The notes below the pieces were generated by a model. That model saw only the letters and a list, made by a program, of their open reading frames with translations. It did no database searches and was not told the origin of the DNA. A stretch of 41,237 bases of DNA from assembly GCA_030066715.1 (NCBI GenBank), contig JASJBC010000007.1:1-41237 (forward strand). Direction: 5' to 3'. This stretch comes from Acidimicrobiia bacterium. GTDB taxonomy: Bacteria > Actinomycetota > Acidimicrobiia > Spongiisociales > UBA5794. Shown in pieces: positions 12,860-21,913 of the stretch (position 1 is its first letter; each line of letters starts with the position of its first letter). A program made the position numbers and the translations under genes.

Positions 12860-13675
12860 ATGACGAACGAATGGTCCAAGCCGGTGACGGTGGAAGAGAT
12901 GTACGGCGATTGGGATTGGGAGGCTGCCGTTGCGGCGGTGGATCGCAGCCTCGATCCACGTCCCAGCTCGTCCATCATCGATATGTTCGGAGCGCTGGGT
13001 CCCGGGCCGGGCGACGTCGTTCTCGACATCGGCGGACGTGATGCGGCTAACGGACTGGAGATCGCCAAGCGCTACGGGTGCCGGGTGATTTCCGTCGATC
13101 CCGCCGAAGCGAACATCGCAGACGGACAGGTTGCGATCGCTGAGCACGAGTTTGGCGAGCTAGTCGAGGCTGTCCATGGCTTCATCGAGGAGATCCCCGC
13201 CGCCGATGGAGCGTTCGATTTCGTGTTCTCTCGCGACATGTTCGCCCACGTTGCCGACGCCGAACGGGCTCTCGGCGAGTGTGCCCGTGTGCTCGCCCCA
13301 AGCGGGCTCATGCTGTTCCACCAGGTGTTTGCGACCGATCGGCTGGAGCCGATCGAGGCGGCAGAGGTGATCGGGCACACCGCTGCGGTGCCGGAGCGGT
13401 TCTCGGTTGAAGGATTCGAGAGCGCCGCGGTTGCGGCCGGGTTCAGCATCGAGAATGTCGACGTTGTGGGATCGGAGTGGTACGAGGCTTCCCAGGAGGC
13501 GGGAACAGCGTCGAATTACCTGCTCCAGGTCTCCCGGTTGCGACGCAACAAGGCAGCCCTGATCGACGAGATCGGAGAGGTCGCCTACCGCGTGGTCTAC
13601 GGCAATGCGCTGTGGACCATCAATCAGATCCTGGGCAAGCTCGAGTCCCGCGTCTACACGCTGCGCCGCAACTAG
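12860..13675 (+). CDS. SAM-dependent class I methyltransferase
   Basis: 'DVVLDIGGRDAANGLEIAKRYGCRVISVDPAE' motif I; start chosen at MTNEW (TAGCAT-N7-ATG). Confidence 0.8.
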   Translation: MTNEWSKPVTVEEMYGDWDWEAAVAAVDRSLDPRPSSSIIDMFGALGPGPGDVVLDIGGRDAANGLEIAKRYGCRVISVDPAEANIADGQVAIAEHEFGELVEAVHGFIEEIPAADGAFDFVFSRDMFAHVADAERALGECARVLAPSGLMLFHQVFATDRLEPIEAAEVIGHTAAVPERFSVEGFESAAVAAGFSIENVDVVGSEWYEASQEAGTASNYLLQVSRLRRNKAALIDEIGEVAYRVVYGNALWTINQILGKLESRVYTLRRN

Positions 13676-13759
13676 GGGGAGGGCTCGACCCTTTCTGCTT
13701 TGGGTCTTGTCTCGTCCGTGATGGGGTGATACGCCTGTAGTTGACCGCGGAGGTGGTCC

Positions 13760-15019
13760 ATGACGCGTTCGCGCGCTCCGCAGTGGATTTGCCTGGCGCT
13801 TGCCGTGGCACTGGTGGTCGGACCGGGATCGGCATCGGCGGCATGGCCGGGAGAGAACGGTCGGCTTGTGGCCGAGTCCATTGACGGCATCTACGTCTGG
13901 GAAATCGGATCCTGGCGTGCCGTTTGGCTCGCTGATGGGGAGTGGCCGAAGTGGTCGCCAGACGGGTCTGAGATTGCATTCGGCGCCGACGGGGACATCT
14001 GGGTGATGAACGCCGACGGCAGCAACAAGCGCAACCTGACCGGCGGCGTGGGGTGGACGAACCATCATCCGACATGGTCCCCGGACGGCTCGATGATTGC
14101 CTTTGGGGCGATTCGTGATCCGTTCACGAACATCTGGGTGGACGGCGACTACAACATCTGGGTCATGGACGCCGACGGCTCCGGCCAGCTTCAACTCACA
14201 GATCGCCCGGGTTGGGAGCACCGCCCGATGTGGTCCCCCGATGGCTCCAAGATCGCCTTTGTTACCGGGCAGGACTCTCTCCAGATCTGGGTCATGGATG
14301 TAGACGGCGGCAACCAGAGGCAACTCACCGCTGAGCCGGGCTATGCAGCGCACGGCGCTTCTTGGTCTCCGGATGGCTCGAGGATTGCGTACACCAGGTA
14401 TGAGGACGTCATGGAGGGCGAACCCGGAGATGTGTTTGTGATGGATGCCGACGGCGGCAACAAGCGCAATCTCACGAATCACCCGGCGGCGGATGGGTTC
14501 CCCGTCTGGTCACCGGATGGTCACACGATCCTCTTCTGGTCCAACCGGGTGGGAGAAGGAGGGATCTGGTCGATGAACGCCGACGGCACCGGTGCGGCGC
14601 CTGTGGACGTGCCCGCCCAACTCCAGTACACCCAGTGGTTCGACTGGGAGCGCGTCCGAAACGCTCACTTCGACGACGTCCCTGGGACCCACACCTTCTT
14701 CGGTGACGTCGAGTGGCTTGCCGGAGAGGGCATTACCAAGGGCTGCAATCCGCCCTTCAACACGATGTTTTGTGCTCAGGACCCGGTGACCAGAGGGCAG
14801 ATGGCGGCGTTCCTCGTTCGCGCGCTGAGCCTCAGCGACGACGGTGGCGGCGACCTTTTCACCGACGACGATGGCTCCGTATTCGAGCCGGCGATCGACA
14901 AGCTGGCCACCGCCGGCATCACACAAGGATGCAACCCACCGGAAGACACGATGTTCTGTCCCAACGACCACGTAACCCGAGGCCAGATGGCGGCGTTCCT
15001 GCACCGGGCTCTGGGGTAG
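13760..15019 (+). CDS. Secreted TolB-like beta-propeller (PD40 repeats) with C-terminal S-layer-homology-like repeats
   Basis: Signal peptide; about five 'WSPDGSxIAF..IWVMDADG' repeats; two 'GITxGCNPPxxTMFCxxDxVTRGQMAAFL' repeats; SD GGAGGTGG. Confidence 0.85.
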   Translation: MTRSRAPQWICLALAVALVVGPGSASAAWPGENGRLVAESIDGIYVWEIGSWRAVWLADGEWPKWSPDGSEIAFGADGDIWVMNADGSNKRNLTGGVGWTNHHPTWSPDGSMIAFGAIRDPFTNIWVDGDYNIWVMDADGSGQLQLTDRPGWEHRPMWSPDGSKIAFVTGQDSLQIWVMDVDGGNQRQLTAEPGYAAHGASWSPDGSRIAYTRYEDVMEGEPGDVFVMDADGGNKRNLTNHPAADGFPVWSPDGHTILFWSNRVGEGGIWSMNADGTGAAPVDVPAQLQYTQWFDWERVRNAHFDDVPGTHTFFGDVEWLAGEGITKGCNPPFNTMFCAQDPVTRGQMAAFLVRALSLSDDGGGDLFTDDDGSVFEPAIDKLATAGITQGCNPPEDTMFCPNDHVTRGQMAAFLHRALG

Positions 15020-15061
15020 GCACGGCACCGGCAGCGCCCAGCGAGACAGAAAGGGGACTCT

Positions 15062-15877
15062 GTGGATCTCAAACGAAAATGGCAGCTGCTCTCGCTAGCC
15101 GTCCTCGTGATCGCAGCGATGGCGGTCCCCGCCCGCGCCGCGATCACCCGGTTCGTAGATGTGCCGGATAGCAATATCTTCGCCAACGACATCAAATGGA
15201 TGGACGACAACGGGATAACCCAAGGATGCGGAACCGACCTCTTCTGCCCTAAGGGCAACGTGACGCGTGAACAGATGTCCGCCTTCATGCGACGACTGGC
15301 CAACAGTCAGGCCGTCGATGCCGGAACACTCGACGGCATGGACTCTTCTGCCTTCAGTCTCGGGGGGCACAGCCACTCGGGAGGAGAATTGAGCGGGTCC
15401 TGGGCAATCACGGTCGGGCCCGACGGCTGGGAAACGACCGCCCCCGACACGAATCTATTCATCTTCAGGGGGAACGGAACCAAGATCTTTGGTGCTGTGA
15501 GTGCCCCATGGTCAGCCCATCTGCTCATGAACCCGGACCTGATAACGGTTGTCGGAAACACGCCGCTGCGGTTGACCGCCGTGGAGCAGTGCTACAACGC
15601 AAAGCTGGCGACGATGACTCGCTTCGAGGTCGGCATCTACCAGCAGAACGACGTGCGGGACATGGGCGATCTGCGGCATGAGTTCACGTTTGAGACAGAC
15701 CGCACCGGGAGCGCCTGCGATGTCCTGGAGCTCAGCGCGCCGGTAGTAATGACTGCCGAACATGGTCTGTCGCTTACGGCAGTCGTCAACTGGGCGAACG
15801 ACGGCAACGAGTTCGACTTCGGTCGCACGACATTCTTCCTCGAACCCCAGCCGGGAGCCGATCCTCTGATCCCGTAG
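15062..15877 (+). CDS. Secreted protein with N-terminal SLH-like domain and C-terminal domain of unknown function
   Basis: Signal peptide 'LSLAVLVIAAMAVPARA'; 'RFVDVPDSNIFANDIKWMDDNGITQGCGTDLFCPKGNVTREQMSAFMRR'. Confidence 0.75.
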   Translation: MDLKRKWQLLSLAVLVIAAMAVPARAAITRFVDVPDSNIFANDIKWMDDNGITQGCGTDLFCPKGNVTREQMSAFMRRLANSQAVDAGTLDGMDSSAFSLGGHSHSGGELSGSWAITVGPDGWETTAPDTNLFIFRGNGTKIFGAVSAPWSAHLLMNPDLITVVGNTPLRLTAVEQCYNAKLATMTRFEVGIYQQNDVRDMGDLRHEFTFETDRTGSACDVLELSAPVVMTAEHGLSLTAVVNWANDGNEFDFGRTTFFLEPQPGADPLIP

Positions 15878-15946
15878 TCACGTCCCATGCGACGCGAGCG
15901 TATCCCCCGGCCACCTGTCGGCCAGGGTGCGTGTTGTGAATGGCTC

Positions 15947-16387
15947 CTATGGGCCCACCGCATCCACGGTGGCCGACATTCGCTCGAGTTCCGAGATGAG
16001 AGCCTCAAACTCGGCGCGACCGAACGATTCGATCAGACGTGTCGAGAATGCAGCTTGCCCCGGAGCGATGCGTTCGATGGCCAGACGGCCATCCGTCGTT
16101 GGTGCCAGCAACGGCGATCTCTTGTGCGCCGGGTTGGGTGATGCCTCGAGCAGGCCCTCGGCGATGAGGCGATTGGCGATCCGCTGCACTGCCTGCCTGG
16201 TGATACCCATCTGGCGGGCGATCCCGGACGCAGTCAGGGGCTGTCGCAGGACAGCCCCCAGCACTTGCCACCAAGCGACGGTGATGCCCGCGGGTTCGGC
16301 GAGTCTCTCCCCCGCAGCCAACAGCTGACCGTTGAGCTTGAAGATCGCCAGGGAGAACTCGCCGCCGAGCTGTGACTCATCCGGCAT
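15947..16387 (-). CDS. MarR-family transcriptional regulator
   Basis: 'LTASGIARQMGITRQAVQRIANRLIAEGLLEASPNPAHKRSPLLAPTTDG' winged HTH; start MPDESQ at 16387 overlapping the upstream gene. Confidence 0.85.
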   Translation of the reverse strand: MPDESQLGGEFSLAIFKLNGQLLAAGERLAEPAGITVAWWQVLGAVLRQPLTASGIARQMGITRQAVQRIANRLIAEGLLEASPNPAHKRSPLLAPTTDGRLAIERIAPGQAAFSTRLIESFGRAEFEALISELERMSATVDAVGP

Positions 16388-17006
16388 GCGCCATCCCTTC
16401 CATGAGGCCGAAGAACCCCGCCTCATCCTGCCTTCCGTAGAACAGGTACCAGTTGGCGCTCGTCGGCTCGGGATAGAAATCGAGCGCATCGAAGATCGCT
16501 CGGGCAAACTCGACCGGTGCAATCGCACTGGCAGTGACCAGATTGCCGTCGCGAACGGCCAACTCGTTTCGATAGCGGTCGTGGCCGGTGTACGCCGGAG
16601 ATTCGAGAATCTGCGGCGCGTTCGACGTGTGGTCTATGTCGTTCAGAAGGCCGCCATGGGCAAGACCGATGGTGGCACCGCAGATGGCCGCAACCGGAAC
16701 TCCGGCGCCGAGAAAGCCCCTTGCCGCTTCGACAAACGCCATGTTGGAGCCCGTGAGCCAGCTGTCCGCGCCGGGCAGGATGAGCATGGCGCTATGGGCG
16801 GGATCGAGTTCGCTGATGGTGATGTCCGGGGTGAGCGAGATTCCGCCCTTGGTCGTCACCGGATCGAGCGACTCCGCCAGTGTCACGATGCGATAGCTTC
16901 GCCCGTCCGGCTGCCAGTCGCCCGAGCCGAGATGGGCGAGGGCGTACCCCGCCTCCCAATCCGCCCAGGTGTCGTAGATAGCGACGTGGATGGTTTCTGC
17001 CGTCAT
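16377..17006 (-). CDS. DJ-1/PfpI family protein (ThiJ-like)
   Basis: 'VAAICGATIGLAHGGLLND' nucleophile elbow; start MTAETIHVAIYDTWADWE with SD GGAGAGGC. Confidence 0.82.
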   Translation of the reverse strand: MTAETIHVAIYDTWADWEAGYALAHLGSGDWQPDGRSYRIVTLAESLDPVTTKGGISLTPDITISELDPAHSAMLILPGADSWLTGSNMAFVEAARGFLGAGVPVAAICGATIGLAHGGLLNDIDHTSNAPQILESPAYTGHDRYRNELAVRDGNLVTASAIAPVEFARAIFDALDFYPEPTSANWYLFYGRQDEAGFFGLMEGMAHAG

Positions 17007-17022
17007 ATTGCCTCTCCTTGCG

Positions 17023-17061
17023 TGTTGACAACATATTACCAAAATGACAATAGATTGTCAA
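17023..17061 (-). promoter_or_regulatory. Sigma-70-type promoter with two operator-like palindromes, upstream of the PfpI-MarR operon
   Basis: On the minus strand TTGACA (17061-17056), 17-nt spacer, TAATAT (17038-17033). Palindromes TGACAA-TAGA-TTGTCA (17045-17060) and TGTTG-A-CAACA (17023-17033). Confidence 0.75.
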
Positions 17062-17256
17062 TCGTGATTCCCCCATCGACGTCGTTGCGCACAGGACAGC
17101 GCTCGAAGCTCGTCCGGCAGGATCCGCAGCTCTCGACACCCCTGGCCTTCCCACAATGAGGCTCTTTTTTGATATGGAGGCGCAGCCATGGCGTGCTTAC
17201 GGCCCAACGCCTTGCCAGATGGCGGTCGGCCCCTGCGACCACGAGAACACTGAGAG

Positions 17257-18270
17257 CTACTGGTCGAGCGAGTCTCGTGCAGCTTCGAACGCCTCTGTGG
17301 GCGTCATGACCTGGCCTTCGTCGATCGCCTGCGATGCGGCCGCTCCGAGTGCTTGCCTGGCATCCTCCTCGACACGCGGGGTGAGCTCGTCTCCAGGGTC
17401 GGGTTGCAGCCCAGCGTTGCGGTACATCGCCTTCGAGCTGGCAATGAGCTCGAGCGCAAGTTGATGATTGCCGGTGATACCTGCCACAGCCCCTGCGCTT
17501 CTCACGAGTTCCGGGGCGAGATAGCGGTCGTCGGCTACACCGGGCGTACCCATCGCGGCCGCCAGGTATCTGCGGGCTGAATCTACGTCTCCGGCCTCCA
17601 GGGCCAGACTGCCCAGGTTCGCCCACTCCATCGCCTCGCCGGTCGAGTCGTTGAGTTCGGCGTAGATCGCTGCGTTCTGCTCGAACCGCCGCATGGCAGC
17701 CTCGAGATTGCCGCCGGTGTACTCGGCCCATCCGAGCATGTGGACAGCCTTGGATTGGAGTCGGAGATCCTCACCTGCGAGGTCGCCCACCCGATTGGCG
17801 TGCAAGAAGATTCGCTCGGCGTCACCGTCACGGAACGCGATACGAGCAAGATTGGTTTCGGACTCTGCTTCCAGGACGCGATCTCCGCTCTCTTTGGAGA
17901 AAGCCAGGGCATGCTGGGTGCGGTGCAGGGCTGCGACCTGATCACCTTGCCGGAAGGCAAGCTCACCCGCAACCAGGTGAACCCGGCCCCGCCCCTGTGA
18001 ACCCTGGTCGTCCTTGATCCTCTTCAATGCAGATTCGGTGATTGCTCGGCCTTTGTCGACCAAGCCCTGCTTCTGCCAGAAGGACGAGAGCGACCCGAGC
18101 AGATTTGCGGCAGTGTCCGAATCTCCTGCGCCAATCAACGCGGTGACGGCATCATCAATCTCATCCGCCATTTCGGCCAACCGGTCAGCCGCCACCGAAT
18201 CGGTATCCCAGCGCTCATCGAATGCCCGGCGCGCCACGTCTGCAAGAACTCGTGCATCGTCAATCTCCAT
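17257..18270 (-). CDS. TPR-repeat protein
   Basis: Repeated helical motifs with TPR-like spacing; TAGGAT-N6-ATG upstream. Confidence 0.65.
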   Translation of the reverse strand: MEIDDARVLADVARRAFDERWDTDSVAADRLAEMADEIDDAVTALIGAGDSDTAANLLGSLSSFWQKQGLVDKGRAITESALKRIKDDQGSQGRGRVHLVAGELAFRQGDQVAALHRTQHALAFSKESGDRVLEAESETNLARIAFRDGDAERIFLHANRVGDLAGEDLRLQSKAVHMLGWAEYTGGNLEAAMRRFEQNAAIYAELNDSTGEAMEWANLGSLALEAGDVDSARRYLAAAMGTPGVADDRYLAPELVRSAGAVAGITGNHQLALELIASSKAMYRNAGLQPDPGDELTPRVEEDARQALGAAASQAIDEGQVMTPTEAFEAARDSLDQ

Positions 18271-18437
18271 CGGGTGATCCTACCGATCACCGCAACGGCT
18301 ATCTGGACGTCACTTCGGAGCGCGCAACGTCCCCGCTCCCTCGGCGCCCGTGCCGCCATCTTCCCGACATATCCTTCCAGGTGGGTGTTGTGGCGTAGCG
18401 ACAATGCGGGGTTCTGGGGCAGTGGAACAAGGCACCC

Positions 18438-18857
18438 TCACTCGTCGACTGTCGTGCCGGACATATCCACTTTGTAGCTCGACCTGTGCCCGTTTGCAGA
18501 CAAGAGTGTGCTCGTGCAGTAGGTGTACCAGTCGTGTTCTGTCGGGGCCTCGAATTCGAGCGATGCCTCGCTGACGTCACTCAGCTCGAACCCTTCCGCG
18601 TTCAACATGGCTGCGAACCGCATCTGCAGCGACTTGAGCCCGCGATGAAGTGGCGTCTTGGCGTAACGTAGGCCGCAGACGTGAGGACATGGGTCGACGG
18701 CCAAGAGGTCGACCTTGGCGTGATCGAGTCCCGCCCGTCGACTGGCTTGGGCGAGATGAGGGTGTATCCACGACAGCCCACTCAAGGAATGGTGAGCGAT
18801 GTTGTGGCAGACACTGTTCAAGCGTTTCCCGGAAGGCATACCGCGGAGGCTAGACAC
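18438..18857 (-). CDS. Hypothetical protein (uncertain ORF and start)
   Basis: C-terminal half has protein-like composition; no recognisable domain. Confidence 0.25.
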   Translation of the reverse strand: MSSLRGMPSGKRLNSVCHNIAHHSLSGLSWIHPHLAQASRRAGLDHAKVDLLAVDPCPHVCGLRYAKTPLHRGLKSLQMRFAAMLNAEGFELSDVSEASLEFEAPTEHDWYTYCTSTLLSANGHRSSYKVDMSGTTVDE

Positions 18858-18968
18858 AACCGCAACTCGTCACTACTCCTGGGTTAGTCAATACGGGAAG
18901 ACCTCGATCTGCGAATCGGCGCTCGTGACCTTCCCACGATCCGATTCAGCGTGAATGTTGCGGCATAG

Positions 18969-19739
18969 GTGTGCGAACTGAGTCTTGTTGGTGATTGCGG
19001 AGGGTCTCTCGGAAACTGGGGCGAGTGGATGCTGTGCGAGAATCGGACGGTGAACTTGTTCTGGCTCACCAACCTGTCCGTTGCGATCAATGGCACCCGC
19101 TATCTCGCAGGTGTAGATGACATGTTGCGCTTGTCTTACGTCGACCGCGTTGTCGTGGACGCCAGGCCCTTGGGTCCTCAAGGAATGGCCCCAGATGCGT
19201 TTGTTGAGTTGCTGAAGACCGAGGGGACTATCGGAGTCGATCTCGCTTGGGTTGGGGAGACCAGTTCTCTATCGGGAGCTGCGTGTGGGTTCGTGCTGGT
19301 ACCCCGACCAGATCTCGGGACGTGGCGCATGCACTCGACATTCACCATGGGAGGCCCAGATCATGGATGGGACAGCACATTCGAGCTGTTCGTGGTCCCC
19401 GAGGGGACCGAGGGGCTATCGGTGCCAGAAGCGTCGAACGCATTGCTAGAGCTGCTGAGAGCGAACGACGACCACTTGGACGAGTTTCACCGGAACGCCG
19501 TCCACGATTCACAAAAGATGCTCGCCGGGAGCGCGCCTTGTCCCAGCTCGTTGTTTGGGATCAACATCGAGGCAATCGAGGAGGATCGCGCCCGCCTGCT
19601 GGCAGCCTCCGTAGGCATTGCAGCGGGGAAGCTCTCCGGCATGGGCGGATTCGACGACATTCAGACACCTACCGCAAGGCGATTCGACCCGGTCACCATC
19701 GTCGGCCAAGCGATTGCCGCCTCCATGACAGGACCCTGA
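18969..19739 (+). CDS. Hypothetical protein (start uncertain)
   Basis: 256-aa ORF with plausible composition; no recognisable family; no clear SD at the first start. Confidence 0.45.
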   Translation: MCELSLVGDCGGSLGNWGEWMLCENRTVNLFWLTNLSVAINGTRYLAGVDDMLRLSYVDRVVVDARPLGPQGMAPDAFVELLKTEGTIGVDLAWVGETSSLSGAACGFVLVPRPDLGTWRMHSTFTMGGPDHGWDSTFELFVVPEGTEGLSVPEASNALLELLRANDDHLDEFHRNAVHDSQKMLAGSAPCPSSLFGINIEAIEEDRARLLAASVGIAAGKLSGMGGFDDIQTPTARRFDPVTIVGQAIAASMTGP

Positions 19740-19827
19740 CAAGCCTCCCGGGTCCCGGCGTGGAGAACCGCGACCCAACAGCGGTCACGTCCCCGCACCT
19801 TTCAGCGCCCCTGACCTTCCCACCCTC

Positions 19828-19873
19828 GTTCTTGCGTTGCTCGTGCCGAGATATCGGCCTCATCAACGCCGGA
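19828..19873. repeat. Palindromic repeat unit, copy 1 (hairpin core 19834-19869)
   Basis: GTTCTTGCGTTGCTCGTGCCGAGATATCGGCCTCATCAACGCCGGA; about 46 bp, near-identical to the copy 70 bp downstream. Confidence 0.7.
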
Positions 19874-19897
19874 ACCATTGGAGCGGCTGACCCCTTT

Positions 19898-19943
19898 GTT
19901 CTTGCGTTGCTCATGCCGAAATATCGGCGTCAGCAACGCCGAA
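19898..19943. repeat. Palindromic repeat unit, copy 2 (hairpin core 19904-19939)
   Basis: GCGTTGCT-CAT-GCCGA-AATA-TCGGC-GTC-AGCAACGC nested inverted repeat. Confidence 0.75.
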
Positions 19944-19962
19944 AGCGCCACCGACCTTCCCG

Positions 19963-21114
19963 CTAGAAGTCGTCGGCGATCAACTCGGCGAGGAACTCGA
20001 TGACTGCCTCGTTGTAGCGCTCCGGGTCGACATTCCACAGCTCCACTCGCTCGGCGCCTTCGAAGCGGTGATAGGTGACGAGGTCTGGCAAAGCCTCCGC
20101 GAACTCATCCGCTGTTGCGACGGGGGCCACATCGTCCTCCGTTCCCTGTAGGAGCAGAAGAGGCACGTCGAACTGGTCGATGCGATCCATCTGATTGAGC
20201 TTGGCCCATTCCAGACCGAACCGGATCCGGGCCACGCCCTTGGCCGCGCTGCTGATCAACGCCGGGATGCCGCGCTCGTCCGCGATCTCGTCAACGACGG
20301 CGCCAAGATCCAGCACGGGCGAATCGAGCACCGCGCCGAGCACGTCACCGGTCGAGTCGGATTCGTGCAGATGGGTCAGCGCAATGGTCGCACCCATGCC
20401 GAAACCGTACAGGATGAACTCCTTGTCATCCTGGTCCCGGTTGCGCGCATATTCCATGGCCGCCTCGATGTCCTGCCACTCGGTGATCCCCCACAGGTAG
20501 AAGCCGCCATCATCGGGTGCGGCAGTGTCGTTGCGATAGGTGATGACCAACGCAGTGAACCCCGCCTCCTCGATCACGGGCAGGATCCGCAAGGCCTGGG
20601 CTCGCTCGTCCTCACCCTCCCCGTGGACGAGGATCACCCAGGTATCCGACTCGCCGGGGATCAGCCAGGCCGGATTGACTCCGAGCGATCCCGGCACACG
20701 GACCTCGGAGAAATCCATCGAATACGCTTCCATGGGATCCGGGCCAACCGCATATGCATCGAAGGTCACCACTTCGCCGGCGATGAACCGCCCGTTGAGG
20801 GTGCGGAAGGACCGCTCGATCGTCTCGGCGTCCTTGGAGATCACAGCCGCCATCTGCCCGTACGCCCCCTCTTCGTTGCTGACCCCCCAGATCCCTTCCC
20901 GTTCGGTTATCGCGTTGCGGGGCAACACGATGCGTCCTGCCCCAACCAACACGATCTCAGATTCCGGACCGGCGGGGCGTGGCTCCGGGGTCAGCAGGTC
21001 ACGAGCGATCACAGAAGATCCCTGGAAGGCCCCGATGAGGGTGGCCAGCAGCAAGCCGAGCAAGACTGCCGCAGAGATCCTTTTTAGCCAGTAGCCGAGC
21101 TTGCTCTCTTCCAC
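19963..21114 (-). CDS. Membrane-anchored alpha/beta hydrolase
   Basis: N-terminal TM 'ISAAVLLGLLLATLIGAFQG'; 'YGFGMGATIAL' nucleophile-elbow-like motif; 'PLLLLQGTEDDVAPVATADEFAEAL'; GTG start with TAGCCT-N6-GTG. Confidence 0.8.
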   Translation of the reverse strand: MEESKLGYWLKRISAAVLLGLLLATLIGAFQGSSVIARDLLTPEPRPAGPESEIVLVGAGRIVLPRNAITEREGIWGVSNEEGAYGQMAAVISKDAETIERSFRTLNGRFIAGEVVTFDAYAVGPDPMEAYSMDFSEVRVPGSLGVNPAWLIPGESDTWVILVHGEGEDERAQALRILPVIEEAGFTALVITYRNDTAAPDDGGFYLWGITEWQDIEAAMEYARNRDQDDKEFILYGFGMGATIALTHLHESDSTGDVLGAVLDSPVLDLGAVVDEIADERGIPALISSAAKGVARIRFGLEWAKLNQMDRIDQFDVPLLLLQGTEDDVAPVATADEFAEALPDLVTYHRFEGAERVELWNVDPERYNEAVIEFLAELIADDF

Positions 21115-21128
21115 CGGCTGAGGCTACC

Positions 21129-21896
21129 TCACTCTCCGATGAACTCAGCTTGCTCCTTGTTCACGAACGCCAGGATGCCGGTTCTGGCGTCGGCGGTCGC
21201 AAAGACTTCCTCGAACGCTTCGCGCTCTACGCTCAACGCCGATTCGATTGTCAGACCGCTGCCGAGCGCCATCGCCTTCTTGACGGCCCAGTACGCACGG
21301 GTGGGCCCGGCTGCCCATTTCGCCGCATCCTCGAGCGCAGTGGCGAGCAGCTCGTCGGGCTCGACCACCTTGTCGGCGAGACGCATGTGCATAGCCTCCT
21401 CTGCATCGATGTGCCGCCCGGAGAAGATGAGCTCCTTTGCTGCTCGAAACCCGACGATCCGCTGCAACCGCTGCGTGCCACCGGCCCCGGGGATGATGCC
21501 GAGCAGAATCTCGGGCTGACCCACGCTGGCGTCGGAAGCCAGGTAGCGGAAGTCGGCACCCATCGCCAACTCGAGCCCGCCGCCAAGTGCATATCCGGAG
21601 ATCGCCGCGATCGTCGGCTTCTCCAGCGACTCAAAGCGGAGAACGAGCCTTCCCAGGCCCGACGCCTGCGGTTCGGGATCGTCACTCTCGAAGGCATCGA
21701 CAAACCCTTTGATGTCGGCGCCTGCCGCAAAGTGCTTCGTACCGTTGATCACGACCGCCCGGATCGAAGGATCCTCAGCCTCGGCAACGGCAGCGTCGAT
21801 ATCTGCGATCAACTCACTGTTGAGCGCATTCACCGGCGGCCGGTTCAAGGTGATTTGGGCAACCGATTCGTGAACCTCGTAGTCGACCAGACTCAT
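21129..21896 (-). CDS. Enoyl-CoA hydratase/isomerase family protein
   Basis: 'FAAGADIKGF', 'AISGYALGGGLELAMGADFRY', 'GIIPGAGGTQRLQRIVG'; SD GAGGAGG before MSLVDYEVHE. Confidence 0.92.
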   Translation of the reverse strand: MSLVDYEVHESVAQITLNRPPVNALNSELIADIDAAVAEAEDPSIRAVVINGTKHFAAGADIKGFVDAFESDDPEPQASGLGRLVLRFESLEKPTIAAISGYALGGGLELAMGADFRYLASDASVGQPEILLGIIPGAGGTQRLQRIVGFRAAKELIFSGRHIDAEEAMHMRLADKVVEPDELLATALEDAAKWAAGPTRAYWAVKKAMALGSGLTIESALSVEREAFEEVFATADARTGILAFVNKEQAEFIGE

Positions 21897-21913
21897 TCCG
21901 CCTCCTCGTATCG

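Noticed and set aside
13160-14482. 440-aa minus-strand ORF with apparent repeats (ALVAAVGIHH..)
   Set aside because: The repeats are the antisense reading of the PD40 propeller repeats on the plus strand; spans two genuine plus-strand genes.
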